64,000 nt of DNA from Rhizobium jaguaris (GTDB lineage: Bacteria > Pseudomonadota > Alphaproteobacteria > Rhizobiales > Rhizobiaceae), in the NCBI RefSeq assembly GCF_003627755.1, contig NZ_CP032694.1, positions 2,843,501 through 2,907,500 of the forward strand, in the 5' to 3' direction. A model generated the notes under the pieces. The model saw only the letters and a program-made list of their open reading frames with translations, was not told the DNA's origin and made no database searches. Shown one piece after another: positions 52,233 through 61,989 of this stretch. The position numbers were made by a program, and so were the translations under genes. The stretch's first letter is position 1. Each line of letters opens with the position of its first letter.

Positions 52233-52266
52233 AAAGCCGCTTTCCCTTGGGATGGCGGCTTTTTTT
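52233..52266 (+). terminator. Rho-independent terminator of the DUF2076 gene
   Basis: AAAGCCGC pairs with GCGGCTTT around a 14-nt loop that holds an inner CCC/GGG stem. A run of nine T (from 52260 on) follows. It lies 21 nt past the stop codon. Confidence 0.85.
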
Positions 52267-52271
52267 CAATT

Positions 52272-52736
52272 TCAGCCACGCCCACGATAGGGCTGCACGC
52301 CTTGATCCGGCAGCCATACGCCCTCGGGTGGCTTGCCCGTTTGCCAGAAAACATCGATCGGGATGCCGCCCCGGGGATACCAGTAGGCGCCGATACGCAG
52401 CCATTTCGGCTCCAGCAGATCCACCAGCCGTTTGGCGATGTAGATCGAGCAATCCTCATGGAAGGCGCCGTGGTTGCGGAAGGAATGCAGGAAGAGTTTC
52501 AGCGACTTCGATTCCACCAGCCATTCGCTCGGCACATAATCGATGACGATATGGGCAAAGTCCGGCTGCCCGGTCATCGGGCAGAGGGACGTGAATTCCG
52601 GCGCAGTGAAGCGCACGACATAATCCGTGCCGGCATGGCCGGACGGCACCTTTTCCAGAACGGCAGCCTCGGGGTTTGCGGCCGTTTCTGTCTGACTGCC
52701 GAGCATCGACAGACCGGAAACATCGGTTGTAGGCAT
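52272..52736 (-). CDS. queF: NADPH-dependent 7-cyano-7-deazaguanine reductase QueF
   Basis: Cytoplasmic enzyme of queuosine biosynthesis reducing preQ0 to preQ1 (154 aa, the single-domain type). Cys52 in [12 protein letters not shown] forms the thioimide and Asp59 acts in catalysis. The QueF motif is [15 protein letters not shown] supports the substrate pocket. It follows the CDF transporter gene by 1 nt, so both are co-transcribed. No preQ1 riboswitch was seen. Confidence 0.96.
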   Translation of the reverse strand: MPTTDVSGLSMLGSQTETAANPEAAVLEKVPSGHAGTDYVVRFTAPEFTSLCPMTGQPDFAHIVIDYVPSEWLVESKSLKLFLHSFRNHGAFHEDCSIYIAKRLVDLLEPKWLRIGAYWYPRGGIPIDVFWQTGKPPEGVWLPDQGVQPYRGRG

Positions 52737-52737
52737 C

Positions 52738-53652
52738 TTAGGTCTCCTTGATCACCTTGACGCGGATGCCATGGGCCTTCTCGCCCTCCGGCTCCACGTG
52801 AATGGTTATTTCCGCGCCCGCATGGATCGCCCGTATGGCGTCTTCAAGGCGATCGCAGATGCGATGCGCCTCGCGAACCGGCATCGCTGCGGGTACGACG
52901 AGATGGAAGTCGACGAAGGTGACGGCGCCTGCCCGGCGCGTCTTCAGATCGTGCACGCCGAGCGAACCCTCCGCATGCGTCGCGATCGCCTCCTTGATCA
53001 CCACTTCCTCGTCCGGCAGGACGGCCTTGTCCATCAGCCCGTCAATGGAATTGGAGGTCACTTTCCAGCCTTGATAGAGAATGTTGATGGCGACGAGAAT
53101 GGCAAGTACCGGGTCGAAGATCGGATAGCCGGTGCCGATCGCCAACAACAGGCCGATGAGCACGCCGACCGAGGTATAGACATCGGACATGATGTGCTGT
53201 CCATCCGCCGTCAGCGCCGGCGAGCGGTGCTCGCGTCCAGCCCGGATCAGCGTCAGCGCCCATAGGGCATTGAGGACACCGGCAGCAAAGTTGATGGCGA
53301 GACCGAGAACGGGCGCCTGCATCGGCTGCGGATTGCTCAGGTGCCCCACTGCTTCCTGCACGATCATCAGCGCCGCAACGATGATCATCGCACCTTCGGT
53401 GACAGCCGAAAGATACTCAGCCTTATGGTGGCCGAAGGGATGATCGTGATCCGCCGGCTTCTGCGCATAGCGGATGGCGAAGAAGGCGATGAAAGCGGCC
53501 ACGACATTGACAAGGGATTCGAGACCGTCCGACAACAGCGCGACGGAGCCCGTCACCCACCAGGCGAGCATCTTCAGCCCCATGACGCCGAGCGATATCG
53601 GAATGCCCCAGAGGGCCAGCCGTTTGATTGTCTGGTTGCCCTGTCCGTTCAT
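52738..53652 (-). CDS. Cation diffusion facilitator (CDF) metal transporter
   Basis: CDF-family cation efflux protein (304 aa from [10 protein letters not shown]). Six helices are followed by a cytoplasmic metallochaperone-like domain (from [12 protein letters not shown]). The metal-binding motifs are [12 protein letters not shown] (HxxxD position reads S-DGLES, a D-rich variant) and [12 protein letters not shown] (HxxxD). This DxxxD-like site 1 is seen in iron/manganese-type CDFs, so Zn-only export is not certain. GGAG at 7 nt before ATG 53652 decided the start. Confidence 0.92.
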   Translation of the reverse strand: MNGQGNQTIKRLALWGIPISLGVMGLKMLAWWVTGSVALLSDGLESLVNVVAAFIAFFAIRYAQKPADHDHPFGHHKAEYLSAVTEGAMIIVAALMIVQEAVGHLSNPQPMQAPVLGLAINFAAGVLNALWALTLIRAGREHRSPALTADGQHIMSDVYTSVGVLIGLLLAIGTGYPIFDPVLAILVAINILYQGWKVTSNSIDGLMDKAVLPDEEVVIKEAIATHAEGSLGVHDLKTRRAGAVTFVDFHLVVPAAMPVREAHRICDRLEDAIRAIHAGAEITIHVEPEGEKAHGIRVKVIKET

Positions 53653-53720
53653 GTGTTTCTCCAATGCGGATGCGGCCATGCTTATGCGAGTGAATTGCAA
53701 AAACTGTGCCGTTCAAATGC

Positions 53721-53751
53721 AAAACCGCCCACGCGAAAATCGCGCAGGCGG
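53721..53751 (-). terminator. Terminator-like hairpin inside the CDF gene leader
   Basis: CCGCC-CA-CGCG opposes CGCG-CA-GGCGG around a 5-nt loop (53725-53751). On the minus strand GGTTTTGC follows. It lies about 70 nt before the CDF start codon, with no minus-strand gene upstream that it could terminate. Confidence 0.55.
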
Positions 53752-53763
53752 CTCATTGGGGCT

Positions 53764-53792
53764 CATATGATGCAGAACGCGCCGTTTGTCAA
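53764..53792 (-). promoter_or_regulatory. Predicted promoter before the CDF leader hairpin
   Basis: On the minus strand TTGACA (53787-53792) and CATATG (53764-53769) are separated by 17 bp. Transcription would begin near 53757 and meet the hairpin within about 10 nt. Confidence 0.4.
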
Positions 53793-53952
53793 AGGACGAC
53801 CTGGATCTCGCGCATCACAATTTATCCGAAATATAGCCGTTAAACAAAGCAGGGAGGCCGCCAGTCCAGCCTCACGCTGAGATCAACAACGGCCGGATAG
53901 ACCTTCCACGACAACTTCGGACGAATCCCATGCCCGCCTGTGAAAATCATAA

Positions 53953-54813
<861 letters not shown>

Positions 54814-54873
54814 ATTCCGCCAATTTGGCGAAATCCCAGCGGCCCATTGGTATCCATCAGCGAAGCGGCGCCG

Positions 54874-57063
54874 TCAGGCAGCCTTGGTCTTCACTCTGCG
54901 CGCCAGATGTGCCACGACATTCTCGATCATCCGCATGCCGGCGTCGCCGCCGAGTGTCATGATCGATTCCGGATGGAACTGAACGGCTGCGATAGGCTCC
55001 TTGACGTGCTCTATCCCCATGATCGTGCCGTCCTCGCTTTCGGCCGTAATCATGAAATCGCGCGGCAGCGTCGAGGGATCGGCGAAGATCGAGTGATAGC
55101 GACCGACAGTGACCTCGCGGCCAAGGCCGGAGAACACCAAGCCAGGCTCCAACACGCGGATGCGCGAGGGCTTGCCGTGCATCGGCAGCGCCAGATGACG
55201 AAGCTCACCGCCATAGGCTTCGGCCAGCGCCTGCAGACCAAGGCAGACGCCGAAGATCGGGAGGTTCCGCGCCCGCGCCTTCTTGATCGTCGCCTTGCAG
55301 TCGAAATCCTTCGGATTGCCAGGTCCGGGCGAAAGCACCACCAGATCCGGGTCCAGCCGATCGAACACGTCTTCCGGCACCGGCGTGCGTACGGTCGAGA
55401 CGGTCGCACCCGTCTGGCGGAAATAATTCGCCAGCGTATGCACGAAACTGTCTTCATGGTCGACCAGCAGAATTTTTACGCCCTTGCCGACGGAGGCAAC
55501 GTCGCGCTGCTGCTTGCCGGAATTCGCAGCCTTGGCATCACGGATAGCGGACAACATGGCGGAGGCCTTCAGTTCGGTTTCGGCTTCTTCATCCTCTGGG
55601 ATCGAGTCGTTCAGCAATGTAGCGCCGGCCCGCACCTCGGCAATGCCGTCCTTGATGCGCACGGTGCGCAACGTCAGCCCAGTATTCATGTCGCCGTTGA
55701 AGCCGACCATGCCGACCGCCCCGCCATACCAGGCGCGCGGGCTCTTCTCATGGTTTTCGATGAAGCGCATGGCCCACAGCTTCGGCGCGCCGGTGACGGT
55801 GACGGCCCATGCGTGGCTCAGGAAACCGTCATAGGCGTCCATGTCGTCGCGCAAACGGCCCTCGATATGGTCGACCGTATGGATCAACCGCGAGTACATT
55901 TCAATCTGCCGGCGGCCGATGACCTTCACCGAGCCCGGCTCGCAGACGCGGCTCTTGTCGTTACGGTCGACATCCGAACACATGGTCAGCTCGGACTCGT
56001 CCTTCTTCGAATTCAGCAGCTTCAGGATCTGCTCGCTGTCGGCGATCGGGTCGTCGCCGCGCTTGATCGTGCCGGAAATCGGGCAGGTTTCGATACGGCG
56101 GCCGGAGACGCGGACGAACATCTCAGGCGAAGCGCCGACCAGATATTCCTGATTGCCGAGGTTGATGAAGAAGGAATAGGGCGACGGATTGATCGCCTTC
56201 AGCCGCTTGGAAATATCGGACGGCTTGCTCTCACAACGCTCCATGAATTTCTGGCCAGGCACGACTTCGAAGAGATCGCCCTTGCGGAAGCTTTCCTTCG
56301 CCTTGACCACCAGCTCGGCATATTCGCCGGGACGATGATCGCTCTTCGGCGGAATGGCATCGGTATGACGAAAAGGTTCGGCAGCGATCTCGCCGGACTT
56401 GCCTTCGGTCGAAACGCCGCCTTTGGCGAAATCATAACGATCGATCCAGGCCTTGGCCGAGTAGTTGTCGACCACCAGGATTTCATCCGGCAGGTAGAGT
56501 ACCATGTCGCGCTGATCGTCGGGACGCTCGAGCTTGAGGTTGATGGCGTCGAACTGGAAGGCGAGATCGTAGCCGAAGGCGCCATAAAAGCCGATGCTCG
56601 CATCAGCCTGCGAGTAGAAGAGATCGGTCACGGCGCGCAAAACGGTGAACACGGTCGGCGTCTTCGATCGCTCTTCTTCGGTAAAGACCCGATCCGGCGT
56701 CTTCACCGTCAGGTCGAGCCGGCGGGCTGTCGATGCGCCAAGCACCAGTTCGGAAACCGTCTTCAGCTTTTCAGCGATGAAACCGAGGATGACCTCGCCC
56801 CGCTCATTATAGGCTTTGATCCAGACATTGCGCCCATTGCAGGACAGACCGAGCGGCGGATCGACGACGGCGGTATCCCAACGGGTGTAGCGGCCAGGAT
56901 ATTCGTAATTCGACGAGAAGACCGCGCCTCGGCGCTCGTCGAGCTTGTCGATATAGGACGAAACCGCATCCGCATAGGGAGTCGGCCGGCGCTGCCGGGT
57001 GACGGTGATCCCCCCCTTCGTCTCGTAGATTTCCGCACCATCGTCCCGAAGGATCGTTACCAT
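54874..57063 (-). CDS. trpE: Fused anthranilate synthase, TrpE and TrpG domains
   Basis: Single-chain anthranilate synthase (729 aa) making anthranilate from chorismate and glutamine, as known in Rhizobium and Agrobacterium. The N-terminal part has [14 protein letters not shown], which belongs to the Trp feedback site, then [27 protein letters not shown] and [13 protein letters not shown] (chorismate site). The C-terminal amidotransferase has [18 protein letters not shown] with the catalytic Cys near residue 612, and [10 protein letters not shown]. Expression is controlled by the trpL attenuator 48-160 nt upstream. Confidence 0.97.
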   Translation of the reverse strand: MVTILRDDGAEIYETKGGITVTRQRRPTPYADAVSSYIDKLDERRGAVFSSNYEYPGRYTRWDTAVVDPPLGLSCNGRNVWIKAYNERGEVILGFIAEKLKTVSELVLGASTARRLDLTVKTPDRVFTEEERSKTPTVFTVLRAVTDLFYSQADASIGFYGAFGYDLAFQFDAINLKLERPDDQRDMVLYLPDEILVVDNYSAKAWIDRYDFAKGGVSTEGKSGEIAAEPFRHTDAIPPKSDHRPGEYAELVVKAKESFRKGDLFEVVPGQKFMERCESKPSDISKRLKAINPSPYSFFINLGNQEYLVGASPEMFVRVSGRRIETCPISGTIKRGDDPIADSEQILKLLNSKKDESELTMCSDVDRNDKSRVCEPGSVKVIGRRQIEMYSRLIHTVDHIEGRLRDDMDAYDGFLSHAWAVTVTGAPKLWAMRFIENHEKSPRAWYGGAVGMVGFNGDMNTGLTLRTVRIKDGIAEVRAGATLLNDSIPEDEEAETELKASAMLSAIRDAKAANSGKQQRDVASVGKGVKILLVDHEDSFVHTLANYFRQTGATVSTVRTPVPEDVFDRLDPDLVVLSPGPGNPKDFDCKATIKKARARNLPIFGVCLGLQALAEAYGGELRHLALPMHGKPSRIRVLEPGLVFSGLGREVTVGRYHSIFADPSTLPRDFMITAESEDGTIMGIEHVKEPIAAVQFHPESIMTLGGDAGMRMIENVVAHLARRVKTKAA

Positions 57064-57110
57064 TGTTCCTCACTCCGTTGTCGGGCCCGGATGACAGGCG
57101 GCCTTTATAG

Positions 57111-57141
57111 CAAAAAAGCCGCCTCGAAATCTCGGGCGGCT
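57111..57141 (-). terminator. trp attenuator terminator
   Basis: On the minus strand AGCCGCC/GGCGGCT forms a GC-rich stem with an inner CGA/TCG pair (57117-57141) and is followed by TTTTTT. It lies between trpL and trpE. GGCGGC just past the trpL stop can pair with the left arm as an antiterminator. Confidence 0.85.
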
Positions 57142-57178
57142 CACTCGTCGTCTTTGAACACGATTGGTCGAGGCCGCC

Positions 57179-57226
57179 TCAGCGAGCCCACCACCAAACA
57201 GCAATGTTGTTCAAGGACATGTTCAT
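57179..57226 (-). CDS. trpL: trp leader peptide TrpL (WWW type)
   Basis: 15-codon leader MNMSLNNIAVWWWAR with three consecutive Trp codons. Starved ribosomes stall there and prevent the downstream terminator from forming. In Sinorhizobium meliloti the liberated attenuator RNA (rnTrpL) and the peptide also act in trans; the same could hold here. The predicted promoter places the transcript start at or next to the ATG, giving a leaderless uORF as in S. meliloti. Confidence 0.9.
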   Translation of the reverse strand: MNMSLNNIAVWWWAR

Positions 57227-57234
57227 GGAGCGAA

Positions 57235-57263
57235 TTGTTAGCGTGAGATGAGGTGATGCGCAA
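57235..57263 (-). promoter_or_regulatory. Predicted trpL/trpE promoter
   Basis: On the minus strand TTGCGC (57258-57263) and TAACAA (57235-57240) with a 17-bp spacer. The -10 ends 8 nt before the trpL ATG. Confidence 0.55.
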
Positions 57264-57348
57264 GCGGGATAAACGGGGAAAGTTCTTGAATGGGTGAGCT
57301 TATCACCATGTCAGGCAAGTCTGCCGATGCTGCAAGTCTGTGCCCGGC

Positions 57349-57376
57349 CCCTCACCCCGCTCATGCGGGGCGAGGG
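57349..57376. repeat. Intergenic palindrome, rhizobial repeat-like
   Basis: CCCTC-A-CCCCGC opposes GCGGGG-C-GAGGG around TCAT. It is followed by further GC-rich palindromic text up to about 57480 (for example CCCCGAAGGAGCGGGG). This resembles interspersed intergenic repeats of rhizobia; a role as 3' end structure for the ABC-F gene is possible. Confidence 0.45.
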
Positions 57377-57506
57377 AGTTCACGGCCGCAGGAGCGGTTT
57401 TCCTCAGGGCAGTAAGGCCGGTGTTCGCTCGATCGTTCCTTTCCCCGAAGGAGCGGGGAGAAGCCCAGGATAAGGGGCCAGGCACCTAGGTGCGGCATCG
57501 GTGGAG

Positions 57507-59051
57507 CTATCTGACGCCCACCATCCCCTCGCCGCGCCGCCCAGCCTCCCCAAAAAACTCCTCCGGCCCGTCAACTTCGACCAGTCGCCTCTTCTCGATC
57601 AGCCAGAAGCGATTGCCTATGGCGCCCACGAAACTGCGGTCGTGAGACACAAGCAGACAACTTGCCTCCCGCGCCATCAACTCACCTTCCAGCGCCTCCT
57701 GCCCATCGATATCAAGGTGATTGGTCGGTTCGTCTAGCAGATAGAAGTTGGGGTTGGTCAATCGCAGCACCAGCATGGACAATCTCGCCTTCTGGCCGCC
57801 CGAAAGCCTGCCGATAGCGCGCCCCTGCATGTCGATGCCCATGCCGGCGCCGGCGAGCAGGGTGCGCGCCCGTTGTTCGCCCAGCTCGAACAGCCGCGTG
57901 ATCAAGCCGAGCGGGGTATCGTCAGGGCGGAGATGGGAGAGCGCCTGGTCGCTATAGCCGAGCGTCAGCGATGGCGTCGCCTTGATCGCCGCTACACCAG
58001 TCTGACCGACTATGGCATTGCGGATCATTTCAACAAGACGGGTCTTACCCGCACCATTGTGACCAAGTAGGACGATGCGGTCGCTCTGGCAAATCCAGCG
58101 TTTGCCGGTCTTGAACAACAGCGTACCGTCAGGTGTTTCGACGGAAGCGTCGTCCAGCGTCACCAATATCCTGGCCTGAATGCCGCGATTGGCGAGCTTG
58201 ATTGCGCCTGATGACCGCTCCTGATGACCGGGCCGGGCCGTATCCTCAAAACGCTCGGCGCGCGCCTTGAGCTGCTTCGTCTTCACTGTCAGCAAGTCGC
58301 TGCCGGAATTGATGCCGAGGTTGTTGAGCTTGGCCGCCTGCTTGCGCAGTTGCTGGGACGTTTTCATATCCTTCTGGAAACGCCGCTCGTCGGAAGCGTC
58401 GGCCTCGTCCAACGCTGCCCGCGCCCGGCTATATGGCAGAGAATAGGCCAGCGATAGCTCCTGTCGCAGGAAAAGAGTGCGGTTGCAGACGGCATCGAGA
58501 AAGGAGCGGTCGTGGCTGGATATCAGCACGGGCACGTCACGCGGCAGAGCGTTCAACCAATCCTCCAGCAGGGCGATCTTGGCGAGATCGAGATGGTTGG
58601 TCGGCTCGTCCAGCAGCAGCAGGTCGGGTTCGGTCACCCAGACTCGGGCAAGCATGGCAAGCCGCTGCCAGCCACCGCTGAGTTCGGCAAGCGCCCTCTC
58701 ACGCATGGCCTGCGGCACGTCGAGCGAATCCAGCGTGACGTCGACGCGCCAGCCCTCGCTCTCAGCCTGCTCCTCCGGCAGAGCGCGCAAAACCGCATCG
58801 TAAAAGGATACAGCAGCCAGATTGGCGGGCACATTTTGTTCGACATAGCCGACCTGCAGCCCGCGCGAGCGAGTGATGTCGCCGACCGTCGGCTCCAGCC
58901 TGCCGGCGATGCAATTGAGCAGAGTGGATTTCCCTCGGCCATTTGCGGCAACGATGCCAACGCGGTCGCCGGCGCCAACGGTGAAATTGAGATTGGAAAT
59001 AAGCGGCACACCCAGGGTGACGCCAAAATTGCGGAGATTGATCAGAGTCAT
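57507..59051 (-). CDS. ABC-F family ATPase
   Basis: Soluble protein with two ABC ATPase domains and no membrane segment (514 aa), expected to bind the ribosomal E site. First domain: VGIVAANGRGKSTLLN, ELSGGWQRLAMLARV, LLLLDEPTNHLD. Second: VLLGHNGAGKTRLVEM, RLSGGQKARLSMLVLR, FYLLDEPTNHLD. A linker of about 80 residues lies between (SDERRFQKDMKTSQQLRKQAAKL). Start at MTLINLRNFG with GGAAAAG upstream. Both housekeeping translation factors and antibiotic-resistance ABC-F proteins have this layout. A 23-codon ORF precedes it. Confidence 0.93.
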   Translation of the reverse strand: MTLINLRNFGVTLGVPLISNLNFTVGAGDRVGIVAANGRGKSTLLNCIAGRLEPTVGDITRSRGLQVGYVEQNVPANLAAVSFYDAVLRALPEEQAESEGWRVDVTLDSLDVPQAMRERALAELSGGWQRLAMLARVWVTEPDLLLLDEPTNHLDLAKIALLEDWLNALPRDVPVLISSHDRSFLDAVCNRTLFLRQELSLAYSLPYSRARAALDEADASDERRFQKDMKTSQQLRKQAAKLNNLGINSGSDLLTVKTKQLKARAERFEDTARPGHQERSSGAIKLANRGIQARILVTLDDASVETPDGTLLFKTGKRWICQSDRIVLLGHNGAGKTRLVEMIRNAIVGQTGVAAIKATPSLTLGYSDQALSHLRPDDTPLGLITRLFELGEQRARTLLAGAGMGIDMQGRAIGRLSGGQKARLSMLVLRLTNPNFYLLDEPTNHLDIDGQEALEGELMAREASCLLVSHDRSFVGAIGNRFWLIEKRRLVEVDGPEEFFGEAGRRGEGMVGVR

Positions 59052-59209
59052 GGTCTTTTCCGGTCTGATCCGAGCACAGCCGCGACGCTCCATCGCTGTG
59101 GTTATCGGCGGAAACTCGGTTGAGTGTCATCACGCAGCCGCGCGAACATGCGCGCTGCATTACCCATAGGGGCAGACCAGAAAGACGGTGAATGAGAAGC
59201 GGTCTCTGA

Positions 59210-59281
59210 TCAGCCCTGCAAACGCATTTGCAGGGCTTGGTTCGGGCCGAACTGGCGATTGCGCCAGACAAACGTGCTCAT
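59210..59281 (-). CDS. Putative 23-aa leader peptide upstream of ABC-F gene
   Basis: AAAGGAGGG lies 7 nt before an ATG that opens MSTFVWRNRQFGPNQALQ and five further residues. The last codons form a perfect 11-bp hairpin (AGCCCTGCAAA/TTTGCAGGGCT, 59212-59237) that overlaps the stop codon. The ORF ends 158 nt before the ABC-F start. Antibiotic-resistance ABC-F genes are often controlled by such stalling uORFs, which makes a leader role plausible; an independent small protein cannot be excluded. Confidence 0.55.
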   Translation of the reverse strand: MSTFVWRNRQFGPNQALQMRLQG

Positions 59282-59382
59282 CTTCGGCCCTCCTTTCTCG
59301 ATAGGTTGCAGAGTCTTGATAGCATTGAACGCTGAAGGAGACAATGTTTGAACGCTTAAGGGCAACAGTACGGCAAATGCGA

Positions 59383-59415
59383 GGTCTATCTCGCCCGCCA
59401 AGGGCGAGATAGACC
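59383..59415. terminator. Perfect 14-bp hairpin, transcript 3' structure
   Basis: GGTCTATCTCGCCC and GGGCGAGATAGACC enclose GCCAA. There is no adjacent T run, but it stands between the ABC-F promoter region and the receptor terminator and may protect or separate transcripts. Confidence 0.4.
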
Positions 59416-59427
59416 GTTCAAAGACTA

Positions 59428-59456
59428 AAAAGAAAAAAGGGTGATGCCGAAGCACC
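59428..59456 (-). terminator. Terminator of the TonB receptor gene
   Basis: On the minus strand a GGTG-CTTCGGCAT-CACC hairpin (59440-59456) is followed by TTTTTTCTTTTT. It lies about 32 nt past the receptor stop codon. Confidence 0.7.
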
Positions 59457-59487
59457 GCCCCCTATTTGCTGCAGAGGATGACATCGC

Positions 59488-61710
59488 TCAGAACTTCTGC
59501 GTCAGTGTCAGCTTGAAGGTCCGGCCCGGCTCCGAATAGAATTCGTGCGGTTGCGTCAGGCTGGTCGAGGCGACGTTGAGTGCGTCGTAATAGGTCTTGT
59601 TGAAGATGTTGTAGACCCCTGCCCGCAGCGACAAGCCCTTCACCTGCTCCGGCTCCCACCATGCCGTCAGATCGAAGATGCCATAGCCCGGCGTGCGGAA
59701 GCTGTCGCCATCCTTCTTCGGCTCGCTGGTGGCGGTGATGAAGGTCAGATCCGTACCCCAGATCTCGGTGGCATAGCCGACGGTGAAGGCCGCCTTTGCG
59801 GGAGCGACGGAGTCGAGCCACTCGCCGGTATCGGAGTCCTTGCCGTTAGCGTAGGCGAGCGCACCCTTGATGTGGATGCCGTTGTCGAACTTCTTGTGCG
59901 CATTGACCTCGACACCGAAGATACGGACGTTGTCGCGATTGAAGTATTCCGTGATGCCGAGCGGATAAGTGCCTGTCGGATCAACAGACCTTTCGCTGTC
60001 GATGAAGTTCTTGTACTTGTTGTAGAACCCGCCGATATGGCCACCGAAATCATCATCACCGAGGTTCGCGCCGATTTCGACGCCGTTGCTGGTTTCCGGC
60101 TTCAGGTTGGGATTGCCATAGCTGACGTAGCCGCCGGGAACGCCGTAGTTCAGATAAAGCTCACTGACATCAGGCGCGCGGAAGCCCATGGCCCACTGGG
60201 CATAAAGCTCAACATTGTTCTGCGGCTGGTACGCCGCGCGCAGCTTTGGCGAGAAACGGGTATCAGACTGTCCGGACGGTAGGCCCGAATAGTTGGCGCT
60301 ATCGCGATAGGCGTCGGTATTCTTTGGCGAGTAGTCATACCAATCGAAGCGCAGGCCCGGCGTCAGCGAGAAGCTGCTGGAGCCGATCTCGATCTTGTCG
60401 TCGATGAAGGCGCCGACGCGCTTACCGTCGACATCGGGCATATCCGACTGATTGGTATGCAGGAACGCGCAAGAAGCGGCCCAGCGGGGAAGATCGCAGC
60501 TATCGCCGCCGGCCGAATATTGATGCGTATTGGCGAAGGCGACATCGAGGCCGAAGGTGACGTTGTGATGCAGGTTGCCCGTGTCGAAGGACTTCGACGC
60601 ATTGCCGTTGAAGCCGATGCTGCGGTCCTCGACCTCGTTGCGGCGCCAATAATCGCCGATAACGGAGGTATAGCGATAACCCTCGGCGCCGTTTTCGCGC
60701 AGAAGGTTCTGCCAATAGAAGACCGCATTGGCGGTATCGATCAGCGAGTCGGCGCTGTCGGCGTCATATTTATAGTCGAGCGATACGCGGTTGCGCTCGA
60801 TACCGTCAGTTTCATCGTAGTTACCCGGGCGGAAATTGCCCGTCGGGCTCTGCTTGCTGCGCCAATCGGTGTCCGTGTCCTTGCTGAAGTGCTCCGCCGT
60901 GACGCCGAAGGTACCAACATCGGTGTACTGGCGGATCTTGAAGAGACCGTTGCGCTGGTTGTAGTCGGCCGGATCGGCCTCGGTGCGCTTGGTGGAGTAG
61001 CCGCCAACGTCACCGTTGTTTTGCAGCTCATGTCCGTGCGTGTATCCGCCCTCGAAAAGAACGGCGGTGTTGTCGATGCGCTTGGCGACGGCGGCTGAGC
61101 CATCGATACTGCGGTCGTCGCCATTGTAGCCGAACTTGAAGACGCCGCCCCAGGTCGAACCAGGCGCGATCAGGTCTTCCGGCTCCAGCGTGCGCAGGAC
61201 GAAAGCGCCGCCGAGAGCACCGGAACCGGCACGGCTGGAATCGGAGCCGCGGACGACATCGACCGTCGAAAGCGTGTTGAAGTCGAAGCTGTTGATGCCG
61301 CCGTCCGCCTCGCGAGCGCCGTCAAGCAGGAACGGGATCTTGATGCCGTCGATCGTCGTCAGCACGCGATCGTCTTGGAGACCGCGAATATTGACGCTGC
61401 CGCTGGTGCGATCGAAGCCGACGCCGACTTCAGTGCTGCGGCCAAGGTCCTCGATACGGGTGATCTGATTGTCGTCGATCTCCTTAGCCGTCGTCTCCGT
61501 GGCCGTCGGCGAGTCGGCAAGTACATCCTTCGATGCCTTTCCCTTGACGACAATGGGTTTCAGCTCCGTTACGCGGTCGCTCTTCGGCGCCGCTTTGTCT
61601 GCGGTCGCATCATTCTGATTTGTCGTCTGCGCGTAAGACGCCGTGCCAAGCCCGAGGGCCAGAAACGCAGTGCACGCCAAGAGAACCGAGCGGGATCGCC
61701 GGACAACCAT
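59488..61710 (-). CDS. hmuR: TonB-dependent outer membrane receptor, heme/hemoglobin type
   Basis: Outer membrane beta-barrel receptor (740 aa) of the hemoglobin/heme family. A signal peptide (MVVRRSRSVLL to ASYAQ) precedes a TonB box region (ELKPIVVKG), the plug (VNIRGLQDDRVLTTIDGIKIPF) and a 22-strand barrel ending KLTLTQKF. FRAPDVSELYLN and NPNLKPET are the FRAP/NPNL boxes of heme receptors, but no His lies between them, where many HemR-type receptors have a heme ligand. Second ATG chosen, since AAGGA then sits 6 nt upstream. Two iron operators lie upstream. Confidence 0.85.
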   Translation of the reverse strand: MVVRRSRSVLLACTAFLALGLGTASYAQTTNQNDATADKAAPKSDRVTELKPIVVKGKASKDVLADSPTATETTAKEIDDNQITRIEDLGRSTEVGVGFDRTSGSVNIRGLQDDRVLTTIDGIKIPFLLDGAREADGGINSFDFNTLSTVDVVRGSDSSRAGSGALGGAFVLRTLEPEDLIAPGSTWGGVFKFGYNGDDRSIDGSAAVAKRIDNTAVLFEGGYTHGHELQNNGDVGGYSTKRTEADPADYNQRNGLFKIRQYTDVGTFGVTAEHFSKDTDTDWRSKQSPTGNFRPGNYDETDGIERNRVSLDYKYDADSADSLIDTANAVFYWQNLLRENGAEGYRYTSVIGDYWRRNEVEDRSIGFNGNASKSFDTGNLHHNVTFGLDVAFANTHQYSAGGDSCDLPRWAASCAFLHTNQSDMPDVDGKRVGAFIDDKIEIGSSSFSLTPGLRFDWYDYSPKNTDAYRDSANYSGLPSGQSDTRFSPKLRAAYQPQNNVELYAQWAMGFRAPDVSELYLNYGVPGGYVSYGNPNLKPETSNGVEIGANLGDDDFGGHIGGFYNKYKNFIDSERSVDPTGTYPLGITEYFNRDNVRIFGVEVNAHKKFDNGIHIKGALAYANGKDSDTGEWLDSVAPAKAAFTVGYATEIWGTDLTFITATSEPKKDGDSFRTPGYGIFDLTAWWEPEQVKGLSLRAGVYNIFNKTYYDALNVASTSLTQPHEFYSEPGRTFKLTLTQKF

Positions 61711-61828
61711 AACCATTCCTTTCGAATTGCTTCACCGGGCTGGCTGGTTGGTGCCTTCTGACGCACGCAAGGGGCTGGCTGGGTTCATTCCGTTGAACGA
61801 AGCGGAGCAATTTCCGCCTTCTTTCTGC

Positions 61829-61857
61829 CCGATAAAAAACATGACTATTATTGTCAA
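61829..61857 (-). promoter_or_regulatory. Predicted hmuR promoter
   Basis: On the minus strand TTGACA (61852-61857) and TATCGG (61829-61834) are 17 bp apart. The operator at 61842-61856 covers the -35 and spacer, a layout for iron-dependent repression. Confidence 0.5.
61842..61856. promoter_or_regulatory. Iron-responsive operator 1 (TGA-N9-TCA)
   Basis: TGACTATTATTGTCA matches the TGA-N9-TCA iron-responsive operator bound by RirA in rhizobia. It overlaps the predicted hmuR promoter. Confidence 0.65.
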
Positions 61858-61878
61858 TATATCTAACCGCGATAATCA

Positions 61879-61893
61879 TGAATAAAATTATCA
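61879..61893. promoter_or_regulatory. Iron-responsive operator 2 (TGA-N9-TCA)
   Basis: TGAATAAAATTATCA also fits TGA-N9-TCA. Its centre is 37 bp from that of the first operator. It lies upstream of the hmuR -35 and could also affect the divergent extensin-like gene. Confidence 0.5.
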
Positions 61894-61989
61894 TGTTTAA
61901 AGGCGGATCGATAAAGTTGCTGAATTGCAACGAAATCGCTGCATCGAGCGTTCTCCCGGCGTTGCTATTAGAAATGGGTGAAATACTTG

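Larger units (their letters stand above)
59052..59487. other. Intergenic region ABC-F/TonB receptor (436 bp)
   Basis: Contains the ABC-F leader with its 23-codon ORF (59210-59281), a perfect 14-bp hairpin (59383-59415) and the receptor's terminator (59428-59456). The remaining bases show no further gene. Confidence 0.5.

Noticed and set aside
53713..53766. 18-codon minus-strand ORF MSPNEPPARFSRGRFCI before the CDF gene
   Set aside because: Its ATG lies within the predicted -10 element, upstream of the expected transcript start, and it lacks a ribosome site.
54847..57246. 799-codon plus-strand frame opposite trpE(G)
   Set aside because: It mirrors the fused anthranilate synthase and has no recognisable domain or ribosome site.
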